Program-made: the position numbers and the translations under genes
Assembly (NCBI GenBank): GCA_051294375.1
Contig: CM119263.1
Span: 18,955,440-19,019,439, forward strand
Length of the DNA: 64,000 bases
Source: Paraspadella gotoi
Taxonomy: Eukaryota; Chaetognatha
Direction of reading: 5' to 3'
Notes under the pieces: generated by a model
Told to the model about the DNA's origin: nothing
Seen by the model: only the letters and a program-made list of their open reading frames with translations
The model's database searches: none
Shown: one piece after another, positions 1-13,400 of the stretch
How positions within the stretch are numbered: position 1 is the stretch's first letter
How the letters are laid out: each line of letters starts with the position of its first letter

Positions 1-62
1 NNNNNNNNNNNNNNNNNNNNNNNNNNNNNNNNNNNNNNNNNNNNNNNNNNNNNNNNNNNNNN
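1..62. other. assembly gap
   Basis: Run of N. Together with the gap at 205-229 it isolates the small island 62-204, which duplicates sequence found at 6.07-6.20 kb. Confidence 0.99.
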
Positions 63-204
63 TCTGCGTCCCCTAGAGGGAGAATTTTCGAGCCATCAAC
101 AACCATCATCAAGGGTGGAGGCGGTGGAGTCTTACGGAAAGAATGAGAAGGAGCAGGAGGAGGAAGAGGAGGGGGAAAGAGGAGGAGGAAGCTGAACTTA
201 GTTG
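62..204 (+). repeat. duplicate of 6068-6203
   Basis: This 142-base island between two gaps matches 6068-6203 along its whole length. Both read through tctgcgtcc, gagaattttcgagccatca, atcaagggtggaggcggt, a purine-rich stretch and gaacttagttg. The differences are mostly one- or two-base insertions in this copy. That pattern suggests a noisy read or gap-filling piece of the same locus rather than an old duplication, but a recent true duplication cannot be excluded. Confidence 0.85.
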
Positions 205-229
205 NNNNNNNNNNNNNNNNNNNNNNNNN
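205..229. other. assembly gap (25 N)
   Basis: Run of 25 N separating the duplicated island from the rest of the window. Confidence 0.99.
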
Positions 230-976
230 ACTATAATAATTCGACTTCAGCCGCTCTTATCGTCGCAGCCGTACCCTTTAAATCACCTTTCTCTTCCTCT
301 TCCTAGACAATAAAATCTACTGCACGCAAAAACGCTAATGTTGTTGCTTCCCAATCCGATTAATGAAAATACTTTCTCTCCATCATCTTCTTATCGTTCT
401 GTGATCTCTCCTCTGCTTGTATCTCTTGGCTTTCTCTGTGTCTTCGTTCTCTTCTTTCTAGTCTCTCTGTCTCTCGTCTCTTGCAGTCTCTCGTCCTCTC
501 GTCCTGCAGTCTGACTCGTCTGCGGTCTCGTTAGTCTGTCTCTGTTGTCCTATTGCTCTCGCGTCTTCCTCTCTCTCTACCTCTCTCTCCTGCCTGGTCG
601 CGATTTCTCTCGTCTCAGTGAAGAGATAGGAAAAAAATCAAAGAAATAAATTTATCTCGTTTCTGTTTTCTCCTTTTTCGTAAAAAGTCCACTTTGAAAA
701 TAGCGAACGGTGGTGGGAAATTGGTAGAATACAGGCGGACTCCGTCTCACTCTCGTCTCGGCCCTTCCCTTTTGTTTTTCTTCTTTACTCGCATTATTCT
801 CCTTTTTCTCCTTCTTTCCTTCCTTTCCCTCGTCGCGCACGGACGCTCAGCTGACGCAGTCGCGCGATCGCGTTTGGAAGGCCGGATCGGGACAGAGAAG
901 CGGAGTAGTCGTTCGGCATGCGAGATTAGAAACGTAGAGAGAAGAAGAGATAGAAAGGGAGAGGAGAGAGAGAGAG

Positions 977-1007
<31 letters not shown>

Positions 1008-2099
1008 AATTGGTGCTTTATCGTATTTAAGCGTTTTGATTTCCTCTTAACTTCTTCGTTTATAGTGTCGTATAAATTAACTCTGGCAATGTAGTACAGA
1101 AGTTTAAAATATTCCGGCTGGCACACAATATTTCAACACTGACATCAGTGTGACCTGCGTCGTGTGACAAGAGTGAAAATGTAAGTTTGACGGACAGTTT
1201 AGACGTGGATTCGATTTATGACATCGGCATAATATTTTTTCTAACAGGCATGTCTGTATATAAAATTGTTTCTTTTGCGCGACCTATTTTACAGATATTT
1301 GTCATAATTATCCAAAAATTACGTTGCAATACTTTTCTTAGTGGACTTATTCGTTTCGTTTACACTTTACATTTAAAAGATGGGCAAAAACACTAAATAC
1401 ACAGAAAATATATGGGTTTCTTAAAGAATGAAATATCGAGCTGGAAAGTTAATAAATTTTAGACCAGCACCTCATCATAGCGTGAAGAACTATTTCGGCG
1501 AAAGTAATGATTTCTTCTAATGATATTTTTGTAATGCAATTCTGAGCAGCATGCTTTCCTCCACTCTTCAATACTTCACAATCTAACAGAGCGGAGTACA
1601 TCTTCTTGCAAACCTACCCCTACCCGACTCGCCGGCGCTCAGATTTGTTGCCGAGGGAAGAGAGAGAAGGAGAAAAAAAAAAAAGAGGAGAGAGAGGAGG
1701 AGAGAAGAGAAGGAGGAAGAGAAAAGTCTGATGCATCAGTTCGCTCCAAAGACCCGCCTTTCGCTCGCATGCTGAATGTGCGGAAGAACTTCTGCGTGTG
1801 TACATGTCCGGCACGCGCGTGGGCTACGGCTAAGGAGGAATGAAGGGATAGAGCAGAGAGAGAGGACAGAGAGCAGAGAGAGAAGAGAGAAGGTGAGGAA
1901 AGAAGAGAGGAGCGTGGTGTTATTATTAAGGTGCGACGACCATCATTTTTCATTTTCGCCGCGAAGGGAATCCTGGTGGACCGTTATGTAACGTATAGTA
2001 GACTAAAGGGGATCTTACGGATGTGAAGGCTTTTATGTAATTTTGTTTGACGACGGGGAAAGAGATGAGAAAGAGAGAGAGAGCAGAGATGCGGAGATT

Positions 2100-2133
<34 letters not shown>

Positions 2134-2980
2134 GCGAGAGGAGAGAGAATAAGTAGAGAGAGAATGGTAGGTAAGGAGGAGAGAGTCGAGAGTTGAGGAG
2201 AAGAGGGAAGAGAGGTATAAAGAGAGAGAGTATTCATTAGAGGAGAGAGCGGTATGTGAGTTCGTTTAAATGTGCGATTTTCAGGCTTCGGGGCAGATCC
2301 TTTGTTTGGGCGGTAAATACATGCACGAAAGATACTAAAGGACCCAGGTTCCGGGGTAGGTCTGGGTCTCTTGGCAGGAGAAATAAGTGATCTATAATTC
2401 TTGATGTCATAGAATTATTCTCCCAGATAATAACCGTATTCTAACCGATTATAACCATTACTCCTTGGTATGAATTAGTACGGCGAAGGCGTCTTCGTTT
2501 CGATTGAACGTGACGTTGGAATGCGAACATATTTTTAGGCTTAAAAGCAACAAATTTTAGTGTTGGTTCGATAAAACAAAACTTACCAATAGATACTTTT
2601 ATTTCTCACCCCTCAACGCCTCCATTCTTCTTTTCTCCTCCTCCACTCGTCAGCCATTAATTTCACTTCTCTTTCGCCTTCAAAACCTCATTTTCTTATC
2701 TTTTTTTTTTCCTCTCATCTTCGACTAAAAATCAAATTAAGTCTTTTTCCCTTCCGAAACTGGCCTCGCAGGGATTCTCTCTTTTCTCTAATCTCGCTCT
2801 CTCTCTCTTCTCTCCTCTCTCTATCTCTCTCTCTCTCTCTCCTCTCTCTTCTCTCTCTCTCCTCTTTCTCTTTTTCCTTACTGGCTAAAAAAGAGGATAA
2901 AGAGAACCGGTTTCAGGGAGGTAAAGGGAATAAAAAAATAAGGAACATTAGAATAGAAAAGAAAGTGACAAACTTCTGCT
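230..2980. repeat. non-coding, GA/CT-rich patches
   Basis: No supportable gene. The stretch alternates pyrimidine-rich sequence (380-620), GA arrays (961-1007, 1650-1725, 1850-1912, 2060-2240) and a CT array (2790-2870). Open frames here are Ser/Leu or Arg/Glu runs created by the repeats. Sequence at 1020-1620 and 2240-2640 is low in repeats but shows no domain or convincing splice-site pair. Confidence 0.7.
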
Positions 2981-3505
2981 GAGTTCATTGTGCAATTTTT
3001 AGATTTAATGTTGCTTCGTTTTTTTTTTCAGTGGTAATTACATTGTCTCTTTTTCTTTATCTTTTTAGGTTCTTTCTTTGCTAGAATTTTAACCAGCGAC
3101 CTTTGAGAAAAATGGGAAAAAAAATACCATTTTTTTTCACATTTCGTTATTTCATGATCACTGGAAAAGAAAGTCATTAGTATATTAGCAGTTAACGTTT
3201 TTTGTTTAAACGATTATTACTTTAAGATCGAAAGAAAATTTTTGTCACTTTCTGATCTATTGATAAAAATATAATAAAAACGTCAAAATAATGGCATCTA
3301 ATGGTAATTTATAATAGTTTTTCAGGTATATTTAAAATTTTATTTCCGTTTATGTGATACCTAATTGGGTTATCACTTTCACGAATACTTAAAAAATAAA
3401 AAGTGAAACAGTTTAAAAATAAAGTTTTGGGCTGAACATGACAGGCATTTTGATAATTAACCATCTCTTAAATTTAATACTACTATGATGATTATTGATA
3501 TATAA
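2981..3505. other. AT-rich intergenic sequence
   Basis: AT-rich sequence with short homopolymer runs. I see no gene, RNA or named repeat in it. Confidence 0.6.
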
Positions 3506-3509
3506 AATA

Positions 3510-3760
3510 TAATATAAAATTTCCATTCATTTATAAAAATGATAGCGTGAATAAGGCGCTGCTAGTAGGAGATGAAGACTACTTCCGTAAATCCTATGCC
3601 CATCGACAGCAATGGAACGGGTCGCTTGGCTTGAAACTAGGCTTGGGGGTTTTCCAAGGCGGTTTACAGCGTCCTCACGCTTCCCGCAGGGAATCAGAAT
3701 TGGGATTTTGAACCCGGCTCCCATTACTAACATCATTCCCATATCCCTGTTGGCTCCTTG
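3510..3760 (-). repeat. possible tRNA-derived (SINE-like) repeat
   Basis: On the minus strand the motif GGTTCAAAATCCC (about plus 3702-3714) resembles a tRNA promoter B box. No convincing A box was found at the expected distance. One edge carries aatataaaatttccattcattt, which resembles the edge of the dispersed repeat at 4.07 kb. A diverged short interspersed element is the likeliest reading, but the call is weak. Confidence 0.25.
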
Positions 3761-4062
3761 TTTATTTTGTCTTTACATGTTCTCTCATCATCCTCAAATC
3801 CCCTATGTACTCGCCTCCAACTACCCATGTCGCGTACTCTTCCATTCTCCAAAGTCCAAACTAGTCGCAGGTGCGAAAATGAGGGCGTCAACCGTGTTCT
3901 TCTGTTTCGGAACAAACAAGGTTAAAAAGGGATGATCACAACTAAAAAAGTCGAATGCCATGAAAGAAAATGGAGAATTATGAAAAAAAAAAATCATAAA
4001 AAGATTTCTCTCTATATTATATATATAAAATATATTTATATATATTATATATATATGAAATT

Positions 4063-4245
4063 GTACAACAATATAATTTTCCATTCATTTAATGAAATAA
4101 GCTATCTTGCCGCTGAGTTGGACAGGCTTTTGGTGGTTTAGCCTCATCACTCTTTACAAATATGACTAGCAGGTCCCTGCAAGCTTTCAATTCAAGACTC
4201 TCTCAGGTCTCGTTTATTCATCCCCAGAGTACCTGGGGTGAACAG
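4063..4245 (+). repeat. dispersed repeat R1, copy 1
   Basis: Matches 22860-23000 in the same order: ccattcatttaat, then ataagctatcttgcc, ttggtggttta, catcactctt, tctcg.ttattca and agtacctg, with scattered substitutions and small indels. No open frame or target-site duplication is evident. The family is not one I can name; a non-autonomous mobile element or its fragment is likely. Confidence 0.65.
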
Positions 4246-4270
4246 GTTAAGCATTTGTTCGCTAAAATTC

Positions 4271-5830
4271 TAATCGACTTTAATGAATTGAATGCGAAAC
4301 AAAATGCTCCTCGGGAGTATTTTCCATCTCTTGTTGTGTGACCATCACATCTCGTTCTTCGGTAGCGTACACTCTCTCAGTTCATACGTTACACATGACT
4401 CACATGACAGTCACACATTGACTCACATTGACTCTCACTTGGTGTTGAAAAGGTCATGTCTCGCTTTCTCTTATCGAGCTTAACTCAATTATTTTATAAG
4501 AACAACATTTTCTCGCGAAAACTCTGAGCCGAAAACTTTTAAATTCGATTAAATGACATTTGGTCATTTAATCGAAACTGCTTTGAAGGGCAGAAACAAC
4601 GCTGCCGGCCCCGAAGAATCGTTTCCTTAGATTCATTTTAGAATATTGTCTCGTTTTAATGTTTTCTAATAAAAACTTTTAAATTCATACAATTTCCCAT
4701 TTTCTTCTAAACCCATTTGGAATCTTTGAGGGCGACGTTTAGAAACGTTTGATTTTCGCGGCGGAAAAAGAGGAAACTCTTTACACCACTGACTCCTCTG
4801 GACGTGTGTTGTTTGTTGTAATGTTGTAATGTTTTAATTTCTCTCTGAAGTTTTTTTTTTTAATAAAAAAAAAAAAACCAGGAGGAACCTTGTAGATCTA
4901 TTTACGAAAAAAAGAAGAACTCATATCCCGTCTGGTCTGCGTGCGATGATATGAAAAATCGGTCGTATTTTCGCCTCGGAAAGAAATTATTACCTCGTCA
5001 TAAGAATACGGAAGGATATAAAAAATCCTGATCCCGTTGAAAGAAAGCCAGTAAGGTTTAAATTATCATTGGAGGGATTATAACGTTTATCACGTCGGAG
5101 AGGGGGCCATGGAAAGGAAAGGAACATGGGGACCGCACGTTAACAAAAGGAGGAAAAAGGAAAAGGAATAAATTAAGGGACGAAAGAGGAGAAAAAGGTT
5201 GATAAGGAAGCTCTCTTTGGTGACACTGTAAAAATGTTTTTTGCACCTCGGGCATAAATGGAAAGAAAAGAAAAAGTTAAAGGTAAAGAGAATTGCAATG
5301 AAAATAAAGTAGGGGAAAGAAACCAAAGGCTAAGAAAAGTTAAACTGGAGGGAAAAATAGAATAAAACGCCAATGGAAATGTTTAAAAGAAAAAAAAAAA
5401 TCAAAGGGAATAAGAGTTGAAGAAAAAGAGAGATGGCGAAGTGGCAAGCGGTTTGGTTTGGTGGCGGGAATGGTTAAAGAGATACTGGCATAATCTGTAG
5501 AGGGATGGCGCCCTGAACGGGAAAATTGACAAATTAAAACAAAAAAAATGGGAAGCGACAGGCTAATAGTATTCTGGAACTGCAAATGGATGGTTTAGAA
5601 AAAGAAACGTTTACCTGTGCTAGCTCTCCGTGGACGACAAAAAATAGAGAAAGAAAACAGGAGAAGAAAGAAAAAAAATAGGAACAAAATGAATAAAAAC
5701 AAGGGGGGAAAAAACAGGCAAGGAAAAACGACCCAAAAGTCGAACGACTACCTTGACGAACATTCGCAATTGCGCTCTTTCTCTGCTACTCTTTTTCTCT
5801 GGTCTATTCCCTTTCTTTTTTCTCCTCTTC
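4271..5830. other. intergenic sequence, nothing recognised
   Basis: Mixed AT-rich and purine-rich sequence. At 5080-5600 the plus strand is dominated by A and G, and the minus-strand open frames there are Phe/Ser/Leu-rich artefacts. No splice-supported coding sequence was found. Confidence 0.6.
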
Positions 5831-5845
5831 TACTTCTCTCTCCTC

Positions 5846-5889
<44 letters not shown>

Positions 5890-5982
5890 CTCTCTCCTCT
5901 CTCTCCTCTCTTAGTCTCACTCCTTTTTTTCTTTCTCCCTCTTTCTCTCTCTCTCTTCTCTCTATTCTCTCTCTCTCTATCT

Positions 5983-6029
<47 letters not shown>

Positions 6030-6067
6030 TCTTCTCTCTCTCTCTTCTCTCTCTCTCTCCTCTCTCA
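5830..6067. repeat. (CT)n-rich array
   Basis: About 240 bases of interrupted CT dinucleotides with occasional extra C or T. The long Leu/Ser frame on the plus strand and the Arg/Glu frame on the minus strand are repeat translations, not genes. Confidence 0.95.
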
Positions 6068-6203
6068 CTCTGCGTCCTAGAGGAGAATTTTCGAGCCATC
6101 ACACCATCATCAAGGGTGGAGGCGGTGAGTTTAGGAAAGAATGAGAAGGGAGAGGAGGAGGGAAGAGGAGGGGGAAAGAGGTTAGGAGGAGGAACTTAGT
6201 TGA
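6068..6203 (+). repeat. second copy of the 62-204 island
   Basis: Near-identical to 62-204 apart from small indels. This copy sits in continuous sequence between the CT array and the purine minisatellite, so it is probably the true location. Confidence 0.85.
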
Positions 6204-6294
6204 TGAGGGAAAGAAATGATGGCGAAATGTAAGAAAGGGGAATCGAGGGGGAAGGGAAGGGGGAAGGAGAGGAGAAAAAAAGAAAGAAGAAGAG

Positions 6295-6575
6295 AGGAAG
6301 CACGAGAGGGGAAAAAGAAAGAAGAAGATCGAGAAGCAGGAGAAGGGGAAAAAGAAGGAGAAGAATCAAGGAAGCAGGAGAGGGGAAAAAGAAAGAGAGA
6401 TGAGGAAGCAGAGAGGAGAAAAGAAGGAAGAAGAATCGAGGAAGCAGGAGAGGGGAAAAAAGATAGGAAGAAGAATTGAGGAAGCAGGAAAGGGGGAAAA
6501 AAGAAAGAAGAAGAATCAAGGAAGCAGGAGAGGAGAAAAAGAAGGAAGAAGAATCGAGGAAGCAGGAGATCAGAA
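6295..6575 (+). repeat. purine minisatellite, unit about 38 bp
   Basis: Six or so degenerate copies of a unit built from gaggaagcaggagaggg followed by A-rich spacer and gaagaagaatc. The plus strand is almost entirely purine. Open frames on both strands (Arg/Glu/Lys on plus, Phe/Ser/Leu on minus) follow from the repeat. Confidence 0.85.
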
Positions 6576-6589
6576 AGAATAAAGAATTC

Positions 6590-8030
6590 AGAAGATAGAA
6601 GACGAGTAAGAGATGCAGGCTTCCCGATATAACCGATCAAAATGATTTACTTTCAACAATCCATCGGTGAAAATTTCTAAAAACGTTGTTTATGATTATT
6701 AGGAGAAAATTAAAAACTTACTGAGATCCAATAAAAAACTAAGAAAGACAAGATCGGCCAAATGCGTTGCTCCGCAGTGAGGTTCTTAGCCAGTGTATTA
6801 ATAACAGTTTCGTCTTTTATTCTTTATAGTTTTAAGATTTCCTGAAGGCGTCGCGAGATTTGATTTTTTTTTCTGTCTTAACAAATGAGCAATCAATTAT
6901 AGCGAATCATGAAAATTTTTAACGCGAGCACTCGCGGCGCAACTAACAAGCAAGCAAGGATTATATGATAATGAACATGAAAAAGTAATTTAAAGTAAAG
7001 GAAAAAAAATCAGGGAAGGAAAATAAGAGAAGAAGAAAGAAAAGATAAAACGAGAAGACGAAGTGATGAAGTTGCTTAGCAACGCGAAGGCGGATTCCGT
7101 CTTATGAAGTCTGGAGTCTGGACGGAATCGATGGGCGAGAGACGCTTCGACTCGGGCGCAGGTGCGGTGGAGACTGGAGCGGAAGACTTGGGGGGTTAGG
7201 GTTGGGGGGGTTTGGGAGGCTGAACGGTGAGAAGCGGGAAGAAAGTAGAAAAAGGAGATAAGGAAAAGATAGAAGATGCGAAAGGCGAAGAAAGGAAAAT
7301 GATAAGGAAAAAGGGATTCAAGATCGGATTAGATATAACTGAAAGAGAAAAGATAAGGAAAAAGGATAAAATATCGAGAAAAAAAAAAGGTAGAGATTTC
7401 GACCTTCGATGAAAAAAGAGGAAGAGAAGAAACACAAAAAAAAACCGATGATGATAGTTGATAAAAACGGATAAAAAAACAAGAACGGTGATTCCAATGT
7501 GATGCGCCGCAGTGACTTTATTTTCACGTGTATTTCCCTTTTAATCACATTATATGACATGACATGACATGACATGACATGACTAAAAATTTTTTGCCCG
7601 TGTATTTATGACATGCACTGCAAAAAAATTTTGTATTTTATTCTTTATAGTTTTAGAAATTTAGATTCGAGGTTTTTTTCCGTCTTAACCAATGAGCAAC
7701 CAACTATAGGCAAATTATATGCATTTTTAACTAAATTGGGACAGACCGACCTAAAATTGACTTATAGAGGTGCTCGGCGGCGGATACTAAAAAAGATCTG
7801 AAATCAAAAAAGCAGAATCATATTTGGAAATGTCAAGAAGAGAGATGCTACGTAATGTCTGATGGCGAATATTTCGGGACAAAATCTTTTTTCGGTTCTC
7901 TCTTCAATTACTCGTTCGATTCGAGATCTAATCATACTGAGTCTCACTCTCTCTTTCCGCTCTGTTATTACCTTTTTTCGGACTTTTATTTGTCAGTCTT
8001 CCCCGTGTTGCCTTCATACTGGTTACAAGA
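6590..8030. other. intergenic sequence with an (ACATG)n array
   Basis: No gene recognised. A perfect five-base tandem repeat (ACATG, five to six copies) lies at about 7553-7583; the same motif recurs at 50884-50911. Purine-rich stretches at 7020-7060 and 7220-7440 give low-complexity open frames only. Confidence 0.6.
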
Positions 8031-8182
8031 TTAATTGTCGTCATTATCATCCATCGTACATGTCGTCGTCGATGTCGTCTTTTTCCTCGTCGTCGTCTTC
8101 ATAGTCGTCGTCGACGTCTCCGTCGCCGCAACAGTCATTCTCGTCATCACCTTTTTAGTCGTCGTCGTCTTCTTTCCCGCCA

Positions 8183-8213
<31 letters not shown>

Positions 8214-8519
8214 GCCATGAATTTTTTAAAAAACTGGCGCGGCGTCGGATTCGCCTCCCGCGCCTCAAACGTCATGCATATTCACACGGCTGGAGGAGTG
8301 AATGGAGGGGGGGGAGTTGGATGGAAGGAGATGGAGTTGTGCTGTTGTGGTCTTTGATGTTGGAGTGTGGAAGCGAATGGATGAGATGGCGAGTCGTGGT
8401 TGAAGAATTGACCAGGTTATATTGCTTGTGCTGAGAAAATTAGTATCTGAATGTGTGGAGACTATTAAGTAGCATGGTATTGATGATGATGATGATAATG
8501 ATGATGATGATGATGATGA
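8031..8519 (+). repeat. (GTC)n and (GAT)n arrays running into a gap
   Basis: Interrupted GTC trinucleotides at 8035-8215 and GAT trinucleotides at 8478-8519. The GAT array continues to the first N of the gap, so it is longer than shown. The Val-rich and Met-rich frames are repeat translations. Confidence 0.9.
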
Positions 8520-8833
8520 NNNNNNNNNNNNNNNNNNNNNNNNNNNNNNNNNNNNNNNNNNNNNNNNNNNNNNNNNNNNNNNNNNNNNNNNNNNNNNNNN
8601 NNNNNNNNNNNNNNNNNNNNNNNNNNNNNNNNNNNNNNNNNNNNNNNNNNNNNNNNNNNNNNNNNNNNNNNNNNNNNNNNNNNNNNNNNNNNNNNNNNNN
8701 NNNNNNNNNNNNNNNNNNNNNNNNNNNNNNNNNNNNNNNNNNNNNNNNNNNNNNNNNNNNNNNNNNNNNNNNNNNNNNNNNNNNNNNNNNNNNNNNNNNN
8801 NNNNNNNNNNNNNNNNNNNNNNNNNNNNNNNNN
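8520..8833. other. assembly gap
   Basis: Run of N starting inside a (GAT)n array. Confidence 0.99.
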
Positions 8834-10195
8834 ACTGTCATTTGGTTTCTTTTCCACTCGCTACCTCGATGTTCGTTTGTATTAATGTTGGTCTGTATTT
8901 TATTAATTGTATGTATATGCGAGGGAGCCACTAACTTGGGACTTTGTTTTCAATTGGATTAAAACCTTGAAAAAGTTTGTTTATTAAATGTGAAAAGGAA
9001 TGAAGACCAAAAATGACGGACAGAAAATCAAAATATGAAAATTTCAAAATTACTTGTTTCACTATATTAAGTTTTAAATTTTAAAATATTTATTACAAAT
9101 TATTTTATTTATTTCATATTTACATATTTTTATTATTGCATTTTAAAAATTTTGTTTTTGATAACCTTAATCTGAAAACTATTAAACTATTATCGGAAGA
9201 CTTATGAAAATAGAGTGATCATCTATGTTTGTATTTTTAACTTGTAAAGAAATCATCCATATTCGGTATATTTATTTATTAATATAATTTCTGCGAAGCT
9301 TGGGAGGTGAGTCTACCTCTTGATGGCCGAATCGAAAATTCAAACCGACAGAGAAGAAGCGAAAGCCAATAAAATCACTGAATATAAAAATAAAAACAAA
9401 TTTAAAAGAAATCTTTAAAAAAATGAACAACAAAAAAGATATTAAGGCGAAGGCTTGCCAATGATGCTTCTCTTTAATACCATCGTTGGCTTCTCCTTCA
9501 TTACTCGCTCGTTCATCACATTTTTTTTCGATGAAAAAGAAAATTTCCTATTTAACAGAATTTATGGTTTTCGTTTAATAACATTTTTCAGGGATTTGAG
9601 AAGCAGTAGTATGTTCTTGATTCATTTCATTGAGTCCGAATTATGTAGAATTTTTCGACAAAATATAAAATTTTATTTAAATGTAATCTTTAAACTACAC
9701 AAGATTAAAACAAAGTTCCGATTAAATGATTCGTAAATAAAGAAATCTCGAGATGAGGGCGAGGAAAAAAAAAACCCCTCAGTCCGTCTGTCTCTATCTC
9801 TATCCCTATCTTCTTTTTTTTTTCCAGCGCATTCTCAAAACTAATTTGCATTAAAATCGAAATTCCGCCCCCGATCGACGACGGCGAGTCTCTTTCAGCC
9901 CAGACTCATCGAAAACCGATTACATACGGGCTTTTCTGATGTCTTGTGTGTGTGTATTTGTGTGTGACCACTCAGACACGTTTGCGTCTGGTCTTTTCTC
10001 TTTTTTTTTTCTCATCTTTTCTTTGAAGGAACCAAAAAGCGCGTATCTATTGAAATTACGGACGGGACGCTCGGCTCATTTCCGTATTTCTAAGAACATC
10101 CCTCTTCCGATCGTTTTATGTCCATAAGCGGTCATGGGAATATATTGAGACTCTTCAGTTGAGGCGATGGAGAGAAGAGAGAGAAAAGGAAAGGG
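8834..10195. other. AT-rich intergenic sequence
   Basis: Strongly AT-rich from 8960 to 9740. The segment aattacttgtttcactat (about 9049-9066) recurs at 62.18 kb within similar AT-rich context, suggesting an old shared repeat. No gene was recognised. Confidence 0.55.
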
Positions 10196-10196
10196 A

Positions 10197-10199
<3 letters not shown>

Positions 10200-10270
<71 letters not shown>
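10200..10270 (+). repeat. (GA)n microsatellite
   Basis: About 35 uninterrupted GA dinucleotides, flanked by a longer purine-rich zone to about 10440. Confidence 0.98.
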
Positions 10271-10272
<2 letters not shown>

Positions 10273-10471
10273 AGGGAACTCGTGGAGAAAGTATGATAAG
10301 ATACTTGAGGAAGAAAGAAGGACGTTTTAAGAAAAGGAGGCGGAAGGACGAATAAAAGGAAAGAGGGAGGAAGAAATGGAAGAAGAAGTATTAGAATGAG
10401 AAAAAAAAATGAGAAAACAAAGAAGAAGAAAAAAGAAAATAAATTACGATCTAAAATTTAAGCTGGCTGAC

Positions 10472-10744
10472 CTTTCCACTGGACCTCTCCAGCCGACCTC
10501 TGAAGCCAACCTGCCCTTCGACGATGTAAAATCGATTGAGAGAAGCTTGACCTGTCGAAAACAACCGCCGATGCACTGAGACCGGATTATCAGTCCCTGG
10601 AGCCTTGAAACTAAAAAGGAAAAAAGTAGAACAGGGGAATCGCCTGACGTCGACAGTCATTGGTTCCAATACCTGGCCAACGGATGGAACAGCAACTGGG
10701 CGACATTATATATGGAGGAGTTTCGATGACGTCGGGAGACGAAG
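10472..10744 (-). CDS. candidate two-exon coding fragment, unknown product
   Basis: I do not recognise a protein family. On the minus strand the first candidate exon (10744 to 10673, 72 bases) follows a T-rich acceptor ending gtttag and ends CCAG|GTATTGG. The second (10603 to 10472, 132 bases) follows tttttagtttcaag and ends GGAAAG|GTCAGC. The intron between them would be 69 bases, similar to the 78-base intron of the EGF gene at 38.9 kb. Joined in phase 2, both exons stay open. The second exon is also open in phase 0, giving residues such as APGTDNPVSVHRR. Both exon lengths are multiples of three. No start codon, domain or downstream exon was found, so this could be a non-coding transcript or chance. 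Confidence 0.25.
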
Positions 10745-10895
10745 CTAAACAAATAAACATAAATCAAGACGTTGGGAATTCTATCGTTCATTTTGCAAAA
10801 GTATTAAATCTACGAAAAGAAAATCAGTGTTTCTGTGGAAATGTTATTGTGAAGTAAGATGAAAATATGGAAATAAAGCGAGAAAGAATGAAATA

Positions 10896-10987
<92 letters not shown>

Positions 10988-10990
10988 GAG
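10896..10990 (+). repeat. (AAAG)n microsatellite
   Basis: About 23 tetranucleotide copies, nearly perfect. The Phe/Leu/Ser frame on the minus strand is the repeat translation. Confidence 0.97.
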
Positions 10991-11269
10991 AAAGAAATAA
11001 AAAAAAATAACGAAAGAAAGAAAAAAACTAAGGGAAAAGAATATAAAAATCCTAAGAAAAAAAATAGAAACCAACAAAATTAAGGATAAGCCATCAAAAA
11101 AGAAAAATTAAAAAAAGGGAAAAAGCCAAGAAAGTCGTTTGGAATCGAAGAAGCGAAAAGAGGTTGGATGCATGCTGAACATGCTTCCTCGCTATCTCCG
11201 TCCAAATCGAGCTCCGAGATCGAGGGAGATTTCTGTCTCGTTAATGAGAAAAAAATGAGAATGACTCCC

Positions 11270-13207
<1,938 letters not shown>

Positions 13208-13256
<49 letters not shown>

Positions 13257-13319
13257 CTCTCTCTCTTCTCTCTCTCTCCTCTCTCTCTCTCTTCTCTCCT
13301 CGTCTCTCTCTCTCTCTTC

Positions 13320-13356
<37 letters not shown>

Positions 13357-13400
13357 TCCCTCCCGGTCCTTCTCTCTCTTTCTTCTCTCTCTCTTGTTTT
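13208..13400. repeat. (CT)n-rich array
   Basis: Interrupted CT dinucleotides over about 190 bases. Both strands give long Ser/Leu or Arg/Glu frames that are artefacts. Confidence 0.95.

Noticed and set aside
7553-7583. CRISPR-like array
   Set aside because: The short (ACATG)n repeat has no spacers and the genome is eukaryotic. No CRISPR array was seen anywhere in the window.
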